Program-made: the position numbers and the translations under genes
The notes under the pieces: generated by a model
Database searches by the model: none
Seen by the model: the letters and a program-made list of their open reading frames with translations, nothing else
Told to the model about the DNA's origin: nothing
Shown: positions 17,804 through 26,873 of the stretch, piece after piece
How the letters are laid out: each line of letters begins with the position of its first letter
How positions within the stretch are numbered: the stretch's first letter is position 1
DNA from: an uncultured Acetatifactor sp.
Lineage (GTDB): Bacteria; Bacillota; Clostridia; Lachnospirales; Lachnospiraceae
DNA length: 64,000 nt
Direction: 5' to 3'
Assembly (NCBI GenBank): GCA_934402375.1
Contig: CAKRUB010000005.1
Span: 51,252-115,251 of the forward strand

Positions 17804-20137
17804 ATGAGAACAGTATGTATTGCGGTTTTGGCAGTTTTGCTGGCTGTGACTGTGGGGTGCTGTTTTTTCACGGTGAGGAAGAAAAGTGAATATTCCGCGG
17901 CGATTCTGCGGCTGCTGATCTCCGGCATTGTGGCGATGGCGGGTTATATCGGGTTCCTTCTCTCGGAGCGGGTGACATGGGCGCTGTTTTTTGACGGACT
18001 TTATTTCATCTGCACAGACTGGCTTCTGGTCTGTATGCTTGCCTATGTGTGTCGGTATACGAATGTAAAGGTACATACGAAGGTGTTCTGGTATGCCATT
18101 CTGGCATGTGCGGGAGGAGATACGGTTTCCCTGCTGCTCAATGTGAAGACAGGACATATGTTCCGGCTTGCTGAGACAGTGCATGAGAGTACAGGCATCC
18201 TTTACTGGAGTGCGGACTTTATGCCGCTGCACTACTGGCACCTTGGATTTTGTTATTTTTTGACGATACTGATCTTTCTGATTCTGATCGTCAAGACCGC
18301 GACGACCTCATGGATGTACCGGAAAATGTATCTGTATACGATGGTTCCGTTTGCCGTGGTGCTTGTGGTGAACGCCGCCTGTTATTCGAGCGATTTCCCG
18401 GTCGACTTTTCTTTGTTTTTCTATGTTGTGCTGGCGATCTGTATCTGTTATTGTTCGCTGTACGCCGCGCCGAAGGGATTGCTGGAGGACACGCTTGTCA
18501 ATGTGGTGAAGAATTTCAAGAGCGCGGTCATCTGTTTTGACATCAATGGGAAATGCATTTATGCAAATGCCAAGGCATACGAGTTTTTTGAAGCGAAGGA
18601 CGAGAGGGAAAATATTGTTTTTGAACAGTTTTACCGGAACTGGAGAGAGCGGAACCCGGGAATTTCGGGGGATTATGAGCAGTGGGAGGAAAATCGCGGC
18701 ACAAAGGAGGCGGAGCGGTTTTTCCATATGGAGTATCAGCGGCTGAAGGACAAGAGGAATGCCACTCTCGGCTATACCTTCCGTCTGACGGATCGGACGG
18801 AGGAGATCCGCCGCTTTCGGGAGGAACAGTATCTCGCGACTCACGACAGGCTGACCGGGCTGTATAACAGGGAATATTTTTTCCAGAAGGTGGAGCAGAT
18901 CCTGCAGAGAAAGCCGGAGGTTCGCCGGTACATGGTATGTACGAACATCAAGAACTTCAAGCTCGTCAACGATCTGTTCGGCGAGGAGATGGGAGACCGG
19001 GTGCTTGTGGATCAGGCATCCATGATGAAATTCGGAAATTATGAGGACTGTATCGCCGGCAGAATTGAGGCGGACAAGTTTGCAATGCTGATCTCGGAGG
19101 AGAATTTCAGCGACGAGCTCGCAGTGAAGAACCTCGCAAGGCTGCAATACATGATCAATGACTGCAACTACAAGATACATATTGTCATCGGTGTATACCG
19201 GATCGAAGACCCGAAGGAGAGCCCGCAGGTGATGTATGACAGGGCGAGTATGGCAATCCAGTCGGCGCAGAGCGATTATCAGAAAACAGTGGTCTACTAT
19301 GACTCACAGATGCTGAAACAGCTCATCTATGAGAAGGGCATTGTCAGAGAATTTGACCATGCGATCAGCACGGGACAGTTCAGAATGTATCTGCAGCCGC
19401 TCGTGAGAGCAGACCGGACGCTGAAAGGGGCGGAGGCGCTTGCCAGATGGGTTCATCCGGCACGGGGACTGATTATGCCGGTAAACTTTATCTCGGTCGT
19501 GGAGAAAACCGGACTGATCAGCAAGCTGGACGAATATATGTGGGAGCTTGCGGCGAGGAAGCTCAGAGAATGGAAGGACATCGGCAGAGACAATCTGACT
19601 ATATCGGTCAACATATCTGCAAAGGATTTCTATTACACGGATCTGTATAAGACCTTCACCGGGCTTGTTGAGAAATACGGAATCGCACCCGGAAATCTTA
19701 ATCTGGAAATTACGGAGACGGTTTTGATGTCGGATCTGCAGCATCATATGGAAACCCTGACGAGACTTCAGGATTACGGCTTTGTCATCGAGCTGGATGA
19801 TTTCGGGAGCGGCTACTCCTCCCTGAATATGCTGAAGGATATCACAGCGGATGTGTTGAAGATCGACATGCTGTTCCTGAGGGAGACAGAGCATACGGTG
19901 AGAAACCGTATCATTCTGCAGTCGGTGATCTCGATGGCGAAGCAGCTTGGCATGGCTGTCATCACGGAGGGCGTGGAGACGGAGGAACAGCTTGAGAGTC
20001 TGAAGAAAATGGGCTGCGAACTCTTTCAGGGCTATTACTTCTCACGGCCGATCGCTGTGGAGGAGTTTGAACAAAAATACATCGGAGAGGCTGCCAGAAG
20101 GAAAGCGCGGGATGAGGGCAGCCGGGAAGGAATCTAG
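17804..20137 (+). CDS. Membrane cyclic-di-GMP phosphodiesterase: 7TM-PAS-degenerate GGDEF-EAL
   Basis: A 777-residue protein. About seven hydrophobic segments (residues 1-220) resemble the 7TM sensor region of histidine kinases. A PAS-like domain (about 235-345) follows, then a GGDEF domain (about 345-500) whose active-site motif reads EADKF, so cyclase activity is unlikely. The C-terminal EAL domain (about 505-765) is intact: GAEALARW, SVNISA, EITET, ELDDFGSGYSSL, VLKID, ITEGVET and QGYYFSRP supply the metal and catalytic residues. It should hydrolyse c-di-GMP at the membrane in response to an unknown signal. The degenerate GGDEF may bind GTP and regulate the EAL domain. GGAGG lies before the ATG. 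Confidence 0.9.
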   Translation: MRTVCIAVLAVLLAVTVGCCFFTVRKKSEYSAAILRLLISGIVAMAGYIGFLLSERVTWALFFDGLYFICTDWLLVCMLAYVCRYTNVKVHTKVFWYAILACAGGDTVSLLLNVKTGHMFRLAETVHESTGILYWSADFMPLHYWHLGFCYFLTILIFLILIVKTATTSWMYRKMYLYTMVPFAVVLVVNAACYSSDFPVDFSLFFYVVLAICICYCSLYAAPKGLLEDTLVNVVKNFKSAVICFDINGKCIYANAKAYEFFEAKDERENIVFEQFYRNWRERNPGISGDYEQWEENRGTKEAERFFHMEYQRLKDKRNATLGYTFRLTDRTEEIRRFREEQYLATHDRLTGLYNREYFFQKVEQILQRKPEVRRYMVCTNIKNFKLVNDLFGEEMGDRVLVDQASMMKFGNYEDCIAGRIEADKFAMLISEENFSDELAVKNLARLQYMINDCNYKIHIVIGVYRIEDPKESPQVMYDRASMAIQSAQSDYQKTVVYYDSQMLKQLIYEKGIVREFDHAISTGQFRMYLQPLVRADRTLKGAEALARWVHPARGLIMPVNFISVVEKTGLISKLDEYMWELAARKLREWKDIGRDNLTISVNISAKDFYYTDLYKTFTGLVEKYGIAPGNLNLEITETVLMSDLQHHMETLTRLQDYGFVIELDDFGSGYSSLNMLKDITADVLKIDMLFLRETEHTVRNRIILQSVISMAKQLGMAVITEGVETEEQLESLKKMGCELFQGYYFSRPIAVEEFEQKYIGEAARRKARDEGSREGI

Positions 20138-20156
20138 ATTGAAAAGGAATCAAAAA

Positions 20157-20792
20157 ATGAAACTGACATGTTTTGCAAGACCGCCTAAATTCAGAAACCG
20201 GATGGTTATGATGATCATAGGCATCCTGTTACAGGGCTTTGGTCTTGCCCTGTTGATTAAGCTGAATCTCGGAACGGATCCCTGTTCGTGCCTGACGCAG
20301 GGAGTCATCCGGTATATTCCGATCAGCTTCGGAACTGCACAGTTTTTGTGCCATCTTGTGACCTTTCTTTTTGTGATACGGTTCGATATGAGCCTGATCG
20401 GGTTCGGCACAATCGGCAATATGGTATGTCTGGGTTATATAGCGGATTTCTGGGGCTGGGTGTGGAACAGTCTTCTGCCGGAGAATTTTTTCCAACAGCC
20501 TGTGGCGCGCTATGGTTTGTTACTGCCCGCGTTGGTGGTCTTTATCCTTGGCGCGGCTACCTATATGACGGCAGGGCTCGGAACCTCTCCCTATGACGGT
20601 CTTCCCTTTATCATATCAAAGCATGTGCACAGACTGTCCTTCAAGGCAATCAGAATGATATGGGATGTCTGCTTTATGATAGCGGGCTTTATTCTCGGCG
20701 GAGATGTCGGGATCGTCACGGTGGCGGTCGCTTTTTTCCTCGGACCGGTAATCACATGGCTCGGGAAAAAGCTGCGGAGGTTTATAGAGTGA
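20157..20792 (+). CDS. YczE/YitT-like integral membrane protein
   Basis: A 211-residue protein with about five membrane segments and the two repeated motifs LNLGTDPCSCLTQGV and AGLGTSPYDGLPFIISK, characteristic of the YczE/YyaS/YitT group. The biochemical function of this family is not established; some members affect antibiotic biosynthesis or transport. The in-frame start at 20067 would overlap the EAL gene by 71 nt. The ATG at 20157, with AAGGAA upstream, gives a 19-nt gap and is preferred. The stop overlaps the GTG start of the CapA gene, so the two are translationally coupled. Confidence 0.75.
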   Translation: MKLTCFARPPKFRNRMVMMIIGILLQGFGLALLIKLNLGTDPCSCLTQGVIRYIPISFGTAQFLCHLVTFLFVIRFDMSLIGFGTIGNMVCLGYIADFWGWVWNSLLPENFFQQPVARYGLLLPALVVFILGAATYMTAGLGTSPYDGLPFIISKHVHRLSFKAIRMIWDVCFMIAGFILGGDVGIVTVAVAFFLGPVITWLGKKLRRFIE

Positions 20793-22105
20793 AAAGAGGA
20801 ATTGCAATCTGTCTGAGCTGTATGCTTTTGCTGTGCGGCTGTAATGCCGGTGGGCGGGGGGCGGACGATCTGACACCGGAGGTGACAGCCGGAGAGTCAG
20901 TTGTGTCAGATGCCGGAACGAGCTTGGAGTCATTGTCGGAGGCAACGCCCGAACCGACACCGGAAGTCGCGCCGGAGCCGACGCCTGAACCGACACCCGA
21001 GCCGACACCGGCGCCGGAGATGTCAATCGTCATGGTCGGAGATGTGCTGCTGCATACACCTGTTGCGAAGAGCGGCGAGATGGAGGACGGAGGCTATGAC
21101 TTTCATCCCCTGTTTGAAAATGTCAGGGAAGAGATCATGATGGCAGATCTGGCACTGGTGAACCAGGAGGTCATCATCGGCGGCACCGGGTTGGGCATCA
21201 GCGGCTATCCGGCATTCAATGCGCCGTATGAGCTGGGGGATGCACTGGCGGACACGGGCTTTGATGTCATCCTGCACGCGACGAATCATGCGCTGGACAA
21301 GGGAAAGAGGGGCATTTTAAACTGTCTGGAATTCTGGAGAACCTCGTACCCGGAGAAGGCGGTACTCGGGATTCATGACCGGGAGGAGGGCAGTCGGGAC
21401 ATCTATGTCTATGAGCAGGACGGCATTCGCATCGCCATCCTGAATTACACCTACGGGACGAACGGGATTGCACTGCCGGAGGGGATGCCGTTCGCGGTGG
21501 ATTTATTGGAGAAGGAGCGTGTCATTGCGGACTTGCAGGCAGCGGAGGAGCTTGCGGACTTTACCATCGTCTGCCCACATTGGGGAACGGAGTACACGCT
21601 GACCCAGACAAAGGAGCAGGAGCGCTGGGCAAAGCTGTTTGCGGAGAATGGCGCGGATCTTGTCATCGGGACACATCCGCATGTGATAGAGCCTGTCAGA
21701 TGGCTGACACAGGATGAGAACGGAGAATGGACGCAGAGCGCGTCACAGCCGGAGGATGGGCAGGGTACGCTGACCTATTACTCGCTGGGAAATTTCGCAA
21801 ACTGGACCTCCGGAACGGGGGACGGCGTTGCTAACCGCATGGTCGGCGGCATGGCGAGGGTGACGCTGACAGAGAATGAGGACGGCAGAGTGCAGATACG
21901 GAGCTGGGATGTGGAGCCGCTGGTCTGCCATGTCGAGAAGGGCTTCGGCGGAGTGACGGTATATCCGCTTGCGCTGTATAATGAGGAGATGGCTGCGAGA
22001 AATGAGATCATCGGGCAGGACAGCCATTTTTCACTGGAATATTGCCATGACCTTGTGGAGACAGTATTCGGAGAGGCGGTAGAGACATCTTGGATAAGCG
22101 ATTAG
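20789..22105 (+). CDS. CapA-family (PGA_cap) metallophosphatase-like lipoprotein
   Basis: A 438-residue lipoprotein: short signal peptide with lipobox LCGC, a spacer of repeated Pro-Thr-Glu units (residues about 45-72), then a calcineurin-like CapA domain. Visible metal-site motifs are VGDVLLH, ATNHALDKG, CPHWGTEY, GTHPHVIEPV and SLGNF. CapA homologues were named from poly-gamma-glutamate capsule synthesis, but isolated copies without capBC, as here, have no proven role. GGAGG lies 8 nt before the GTG at 20789; the longer upstream frame is only an overlap with the previous gene. The TPEPTPE spacer resembles that of the SH3 protein at 38482, probably reflecting cell-wall spanning. Confidence 0.85.
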   Translation: MKRGIAICLSCMLLLCGCNAGGRGADDLTPEVTAGESVVSDAGTSLESLSEATPEPTPEVAPEPTPEPTPEPTPAPEMSIVMVGDVLLHTPVAKSGEMEDGGYDFHPLFENVREEIMMADLALVNQEVIIGGTGLGISGYPAFNAPYELGDALADTGFDVILHATNHALDKGKRGILNCLEFWRTSYPEKAVLGIHDREEGSRDIYVYEQDGIRIAILNYTYGTNGIALPEGMPFAVDLLEKERVIADLQAAEELADFTIVCPHWGTEYTLTQTKEQERWAKLFAENGADLVIGTHPHVIEPVRWLTQDENGEWTQSASQPEDGQGTLTYYSLGNFANWTSGTGDGVANRMVGGMARVTLTENEDGRVQIRSWDVEPLVCHVEKGFGGVTVYPLALYNEEMAARNEIIGQDSHFSLEYCHDLVETVFGEAVETSWISD

Positions 22106-22836
22106 AGAGAACGGAGCTGCTGTTAGGCAGCGAAAATATAGAGAGATTAAAGCGGTCGAGAGTGGCAGTATTCGGCGTCGGCGGCGTCGGCGGTTATGTT
22201 GTGGAAGCGCTCGCCAGATGCGGGATCGGTACGCTCGACCTCATCGATAATGACGAGGTCGCAGAGAGTAATCTGAACCGGCAGATCATTGCAACGGTCA
22301 GCACGATCGGAAGACCGAAGGTCGAGGCTGCGAGAGACAGGGTTCTGGATATCAACCCAGATTGTCAGGTCAATATCCATCAGGTCTTTTTCCTGCCAGA
22401 GACGGCGGACGACTTTGACTTTTCGGAATACGATTATGTGGTGGATGCAATTGACACGGTGACGGGAAAGCTGATGCTGGTGGAGCGGGCGAAGGCGGCA
22501 GGCACGCCGATCATCTGCTCGATGGGCGCGGGAAATAAGCTCGACCCGACGGCATTTCAGGTGGCAGATATTTATCGGACGAAGGTCTGTCCCTTGGCGA
22601 AGGTTATGCGCCGGGAGCTGAAAAAACGTGGCATAGATTCCCTGAAGGTGGTATACTCGGAGGAAAAGCCGCTGGTGCCGGGAGGCATGGGGAGCGGAAA
22701 CGGCGAACTGCCGGCACTCCCGCCCGGCAGACGACAGACGCCGGGAAGTGTCTCGTTTGTGCCGTCTGTCGCCGGACTGATCATAGCGGGTGAAGTGGTA
22801 AAGGATTTGTGCCGGATTACGGCTGAGGAGGATTAG
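22090..22836 (+). CDS. tcdA: tRNA threonylcarbamoyladenosine dehydratase (TcdA/CsdL family)
   Basis: A 248-residue E1-like enzyme. Near the N-terminus are RTELLLG and the nucleotide-binding VFGVGGVGGYV, then DNDEVAESNLNRQ and VDAIDTVTGK, the usual pattern of the YgdL/TcdA family. The enzyme converts t6A37 of tRNA to cyclic ct6A using ATP. The start is a TTG at 22090, inside the end of the CapA gene; it fits the usual N-terminal length, and no better start exists before the conserved RTELLLG. The gene is followed after one base by folD, so CapA, TcdA and FolD form one tightly packed unit. Confidence 0.9.
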   Translation: MDKRLERTELLLGSENIERLKRSRVAVFGVGGVGGYVVEALARCGIGTLDLIDNDEVAESNLNRQIIATVSTIGRPKVEAARDRVLDINPDCQVNIHQVFFLPETADDFDFSEYDYVVDAIDTVTGKLMLVERAKAAGTPIICSMGAGNKLDPTAFQVADIYRTKVCPLAKVMRRELKKRGIDSLKVVYSEEKPLVPGGMGSGNGELPALPPGRRQTPGSVSFVPSVAGLIIAGEVVKDLCRITAEED

Positions 22837-22837
22837 T

Positions 22838-23674
22838 ATGTACCAGATAATTGACGGTAAGAAAATTTCACAGGAAATCAAGGACGAACTCAGGGAGAAG
22901 ATGGCGGAGCTGAAGCAGAAGGGCGGGAGCAGATGTCTCGCCGTGATTCAGGTCGGCGACGATCCCGCGTCCTCGGTCTATGTCAACAATAAAAAGAAGG
23001 CATGCGAATACATCGGCATCGATTCCGAGAGCTATCATCTGCCGGAGGAGACAACGGAGAAGGAACTGCTGGAGCTGATCGATGAGTTAAACAGGAAGCC
23101 GGAGGTCAACGGAATTCTTGTGCAGCTTCCGCTGCCGAAGCAGATCGACGAGAATAAAATTTTATTAGCGATTTCGCCCGAGAAGGATGTGGACGGCTTT
23201 CATCCCGTCAATGTAGGAAACCTGTGTATCGGCAGACCGGGCTTTGTCTCCTGTACGCCTGCCGGTGTGATCCAGCTTCTCAAGCACTCCGGCATCGAAA
23301 TTGAGGGAAAGGAATGCGTTGTCCTCGGAAGAAGCAATATCGTCGGCAAGCCCATGGCAATGTTGCTGCTCCGGGAGAACGGAACGGTGACGGTCTGCCA
23401 TTCCCGCACGAAGGATCTGAAGGAAATCACAAGGCGTGCGGACATACTGGTCGCAGCCATTGGCAAGCCGAAATTTATCGATGCTGATTATGTCAAAGAG
23501 GGCGCTGTCGTGATCGATGTGGGAATCCACAGGAACGAGAACGGAAAGCTCTGCGGGGATGTGGACTTTGAGAGTGTTGCACCCCACTGTGCAGCAATTA
23601 CTCCGGTTCCCGGGGGTGTCGGACCGATGACGATTGCCATGCTGATGCATAATTGCGTGGAAGGGATCAGATAG
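22838..23674 (+). CDS. folD: Bifunctional methylenetetrahydrofolate dehydrogenase/cyclohydrolase
   Basis: A 278-residue protein of the usual FolD length. The motifs YVNNKKKACEYIGI (catalytic Lys/Tyr), GILVQLPLP, SCTPAGV and VVLGRSNIVGKPMA (NADP-binding loop) are all present, as is TPVPGGVGPMTIAML near the end. It interconverts 5,10-methylene-, methenyl- and 10-formyl-tetrahydrofolate in the cytoplasm for one-carbon metabolism. GAGGAGGA stands before the ATG, overlapping the tcdA stop. Confidence 0.97.
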   Translation: MYQIIDGKKISQEIKDELREKMAELKQKGGSRCLAVIQVGDDPASSVYVNNKKKACEYIGIDSESYHLPEETTEKELLELIDELNRKPEVNGILVQLPLPKQIDENKILLAISPEKDVDGFHPVNVGNLCIGRPGFVSCTPAGVIQLLKHSGIEIEGKECVVLGRSNIVGKPMAMLLLRENGTVTVCHSRTKDLKEITRRADILVAAIGKPKFIDADYVKEGAVVIDVGIHRNENGKLCGDVDFESVAPHCAAITPVPGGVGPMTIAMLMHNCVEGIR

Positions 23675-23686
23675 AGGAGAGTACAG

Positions 23687-23971
23687 ATGCAGCATCATAT
23701 TATTGTGAAGTGGAACTCTAAGGTGGAGGATAAGAGAGCACTCTGTCCGGAGATCGATGCGCTTTTCAGAAAGACGCTTGCAATACCGGGAGTTCATAAG
23801 ATAGAAGTGGTTCCGAATATAATAGACAGACCAAACCGGTATGATCTGATGATAAGGATGACAATGGAGGAAGAGGCGCTTCCGGCATATGACGCCAGTC
23901 CGTGGCATGCGGAGTGGAAGGAGCGGTACGGAAGCCTCATGGAGAGCAAGGCTATCTTTGACTGCGTGTAA
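23687..23971 (+). CDS. Dabb-domain (stress-responsive alpha/beta-barrel) small protein
   Basis: A 94-residue protein starting HHIIVKWN and containing the conserved YDLMIRM strand and the HAEWKERYG helix near the C-terminus, the signature of dimeric alpha/beta-barrel (Dabb) proteins. These small dimers have varied or unknown functions. It is the last gene of the CapA-TcdA-FolD unit, 12 nt after folD, and is closed by a bidirectional terminator shared with the convergent xylanase gene. Confidence 0.85.
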   Translation: MQHHIIVKWNSKVEDKRALCPEIDALFRKTLAIPGVHKIEVVPNIIDRPNRYDLMIRMTMEEEALPAYDASPWHAEWKERYGSLMESKAIFDCV

Positions 23972-23992
23972 AGACAGCCTTGCGGTCTTTTT
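23970..23992. terminator. Short bidirectional terminator
   Basis: AAAGAC (23970-23975) pairs with GTCTTT (23985-23990), and an internal GC pair closes the loop. TTTTT crosses into the end of the convergent xylanase gene. Confidence 0.65.
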
Positions 23993-26357
23993 AGTCGAAG
24001 ACGAGCTGGGCAAAATTGTAAAAGCCCAGATACCAGATTTTGAAGTCATGCCCACCCTTTAATTCCTGCCACATGAAGTTTTTCTCAGAGTCAAACTGAG
24101 TGCAGACGGTGGGGAGATTCTTTGCGGCGGCAGATGCACTTTCATAGGCAATATCATCCTGCAGTCCGCAGATGTTATAAAAGTAATAAATCTCATTTGT
24201 ATTATTCTTTAACAACTCGGCGGTTTTTTCCGCTGGATTGCTGGTCGGCGCAGCAGAAAAGGCACCGAAGTAACCGAAGAGGTCTACACATTCCCCGATA
24301 CCGATATTGATGGTCTGCATTCCGCCCATCGACAGTCCTGCCATCGCACGGTGCTCTCTGGTGGCACTGAGGTCATAGCCGTTTTCATCGTACTCCGCAT
24401 AGGTTGAGTACGTTTTTTCTATAAACGGAATCAGATCATTACGCAGCTCCTGACCAAATACATAGAAGGAATTAAAATCTGAACCGCTGGCGGCATGATT
24501 GCTGCTAGAGCGCCCGTTTGGAGTGACAACGATGAAAGGTTCAATATCCCCATTGTAAATAAGATTGTCCATCATACGCTTTACTTCTGAGGCGTTTCCG
24601 GTCATTCCCCATTCGTTTTCGTCTCCGCCGATTCCGTGCATCAGATAAAGGACATTATATTTTTTGTCCCTGCTGTAACCATAAGGAAGATAGACATTTG
24701 CCTCCTTTGTGACGGGGGCACCATCGCCGAAGTAATCGTAGGATGTGTAGGAGACGGATTCGATCGTTCCGGCTTCTGTAAGCTGATAAGTTAAATATTT
24801 GGAAGGAATGATCTCACTGATCTCAGCAGTGGGTTCCCGGAGAGTCTGTCCCTGTTCGGTGACAGGCTCCTGTGTAGTCTCCGGTGCTACATTTTCTGTT
24901 TCCTGTCGTATTGCCTCTGCAATCTTGTCCTGATCTTGTGTCATGTTTGTTTCCTCCTTTGGTTGATACAATGTTTTCATGATATTTCTGACACTTTCAA
25001 ACGCGGGCTTCGGCTGGAAGCCACCGTCGAACAGGCGGGAGTTGGTGGTATCTCCCGGGCGGTAGTGGTCGATCAGCCCGAAGAAGGTGACGTTGGTGAT
25101 GTTTGCCTTTCCGCCTCCTGCCGTGTCGAGAGCCTTTAGCAACATGAAAATCTGACCGTAGCGGTCGCCCTGCTTCTTAAAGGACTCATCATCCTCTTCG
25201 GTGACGCTGACGGACAGCTCCGTGATCTGAATCTCCAGCTCCAATTCTGCAAACTTCTTGATCGTCAGCTCGAGAATGCCTATCGTAGGCGAGGTAACGC
25301 CCCAGTAGCCCTGCATACCGATGCCGTCGATCAGACCCTTTTCCTTCAACGAACTGCAAAGCGTATAGATCGCGTCCCTCTTTTCCGTCTGGAAGGTGTT
25401 GAAATCATTGTAGAAGAGCTTCACACCGTCCGCGGCATATTTCCGCGCGTAGGTGAACGCCATCTCGACATATTCCTCCCCGATAGTGACATACCATGGG
25501 TTCGGTGTTCCGTCGTTTTCTGTGCGGCAGAGGAAAGCGCTGTTCTGGTCGCCCTTGCCAGGATCGACCGCCTCGTTGACGACGTCCCAGCAATAAACCA
25601 CTCCGGGATAATTGTCCTGAACATGCGTCATCAGCTGCTTAATATAGCTTTCCATGCGGAAGAGCATAGTTTCCTTGTCGACGTATTCCGCATTGCTGTC
25701 GTAGTTTTCACGGAAGAACCAGTCCGGTGTCTGTGTGTGCCAGACAAGCGTATGTCCGCGCATCTTCATATCGTTCTGCATACACCATTCCAGCGTGGGA
25801 TCAATCGTCTCAAAGGTGAGAACAGGACTGCCGTCCCCCTCCGATGCGCTCCGGATGCTCGCCGCCTGATCCAGAAGATAAGCGCTTTTCATCAGATTCG
25901 TCATGGTGCAGCTGTTAAAATGCTTCTTCGCTACAGCCATATACTCCGGCATATTCAGAGTCTGACTCTCCAGAGAACTGCCGTTGATTCCGACGCCAAG
26001 CGTAAAAAAGTCCGAACAGAGATCCTTTAAGGCAGGCTCCGTCAGAGCAGCGGTCAGATCGTAACCGCTATAGCGGAAGGAGTCCAGAACCTCCTGCCAG
26101 TAAAGCTCGTCCTCGTCTACAGAATCGTCGCTGTCATTAGCGCCGCCAACATTGTCACTGCCATCACCAGCGTCATTAACCTCTGCATCCGCCCCACCTG
26201 CTTTTTCACTTTCAGGCTCCTTCGACGTTTCCGCCGAAGCCTCCTGTGTTACTTCACTATTCAAAGACGGTTCAACCGCCTGCTCCGCGCCGCACCCTCC
26301 CGCAAATAGTGCTGCACATATGCCCAGTGTCGCCAAAATTGTTCTTCTTTTTCCCAT
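23991..26357 (-). CDS. Surface lipoprotein: GH10 endo-xylanase fused to a CE1 (feruloyl/acetyl xylan) esterase
   Basis: A 788-residue lipoprotein: signal peptide ending in lipobox FAGGC, an acidic linker (to about 75), a GH10 domain (about 80-450) with HTLVWHTQTP, acid/base Glu about 261 in DVVNEAV and nucleophile Glu about 379 in ITELSVS. After a Thr/Glu-rich linker comes a CE1 esterase domain (about 520-788) with LMHGIGGDENEW, nucleophile Ser about 675 in GLSMGG and catalytic His about 769 in GGHDFKIW. It should cut the xylan backbone and remove feruloyl or acetyl side groups at the cell surface. The start at 26357 follows GGGGGAAA; an upstream in-frame extension to 26480 lacks a signal peptide. 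It is monocistronic and separate from the intracellular xylan operon. Confidence 0.93.
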   Translation of the reverse strand: MGKRRTILATLGICAALFAGGCGAEQAVEPSLNSEVTQEASAETSKEPESEKAGGADAEVNDAGDGSDNVGGANDSDDSVDEDELYWQEVLDSFRYSGYDLTAALTEPALKDLCSDFFTLGVGINGSSLESQTLNMPEYMAVAKKHFNSCTMTNLMKSAYLLDQAASIRSASEGDGSPVLTFETIDPTLEWCMQNDMKMRGHTLVWHTQTPDWFFRENYDSNAEYVDKETMLFRMESYIKQLMTHVQDNYPGVVYCWDVVNEAVDPGKGDQNSAFLCRTENDGTPNPWYVTIGEEYVEMAFTYARKYAADGVKLFYNDFNTFQTEKRDAIYTLCSSLKEKGLIDGIGMQGYWGVTSPTIGILELTIKKFAELELEIQITELSVSVTEEDDESFKKQGDRYGQIFMLLKALDTAGGGKANITNVTFFGLIDHYRPGDTTNSRLFDGGFQPKPAFESVRNIMKTLYQPKEETNMTQDQDKIAEAIRQETENVAPETTQEPVTEQGQTLREPTAEISEIIPSKYLTYQLTEAGTIESVSYTSYDYFGDGAPVTKEANVYLPYGYSRDKKYNVLYLMHGIGGDENEWGMTGNASEVKRMMDNLIYNGDIEPFIVVTPNGRSSSNHAASGSDFNSFYVFGQELRNDLIPFIEKTYSTYAEYDENGYDLSATREHRAMAGLSMGGMQTINIGIGECVDLFGYFGAFSAAPTSNPAEKTAELLKNNTNEIYYFYNICGLQDDIAYESASAAAKNLPTVCTQFDSEKNFMWQELKGGHDFKIWYLGFYNFAQLVFD

Positions 26358-26456
26358 GCAATTTCCCCCAAACTTCTTTTCGTAACATATAGGTATCTTA
26401 TATTCAGATAAGTAAGATAGTACTTCGGTAACCGCCATTTCCAGCTGCCCAGCCAC

Positions 26457-26599
26457 AGTTGCGAAGGTGCACATGGCCACAAGCAGTGCACTCTGGAGCC
26501 GCCGGCACTTAGCTGGCGTATTCTGACAGCTTATGTGCCGCTGCGAGCGGAAGGTAGCGAGAGCGTGCCTGCGGTGGTCTGTGCACCTTACGCAACGTC
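26457..26599 (-). repeat. Structured intergenic repeat, copy B (reverse orientation)
   Basis: The reverse complement aligns with copies A and C through TGCACAGACCACCGCAGGC and GGCTCCAGAGTGC. The inner stem is AGCTGGC (26511-26517) against GACAGCT (26525-26531), with one mismatch and a 7-nt loop. It differs from the stem sequences of A and C but keeps the pairing. It lies upstream of the GH10-CE1 gene, in the same orientation. Confidence 0.8.
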
Positions 26600-26653
26600 C
26601 CCTTTGCCCAGCAACTTCCCCTTACGCAATCCCCGTCCCCTTTGCCCAGCAAC
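26586..26653 (+). repeat. Near-tandem duplication of about 34 bp
   Basis: CCTTACGCAA followed by CGTCCCCTTTGCCCAGCAAC occurs at 26586-26615 and again at 26620-26653, the second time with a 4-nt insertion. It adjoins the outer end of repeat copy B. The remaining sequence up to 26780 is C-rich on this strand, and I see no gene in it. Confidence 0.7.
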
Positions 26654-26790
26654 GTTCCTACCTCCAATATAACATACCTCACCTCCCCCCCACTTTGCAC
26701 TTCTTGCGCTCCTATCCCCATACCTTGCGAAGAAAAACCGCACAAAGCTGGAAATGACAGCCACGCCCCGCATTGTACCTGATAAAATAC

Positions 26791-26818
26791 TTGCAAACCA
26801 TGATTTCTATGGTAAAAT
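26791..26818 (+). promoter_or_regulatory. Promoter of the Opp/Dpp-type importer operon
   Basis: TTGCAA (26791-26796), a 16-nt spacer and TAAAAT (26813-26818) with an extended TGG before the -10 box. The spacer carries the inverted repeat ACCAT-7 nt-ATGGT, a possible operator. The start codon follows about 55 nt downstream. Confidence 0.6.
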
Positions 26819-26873
26819 GAGGGTGACAATAGAATAATGAGAGGAAATTTCTGATTCGAAGAGGAGAAGAGTT

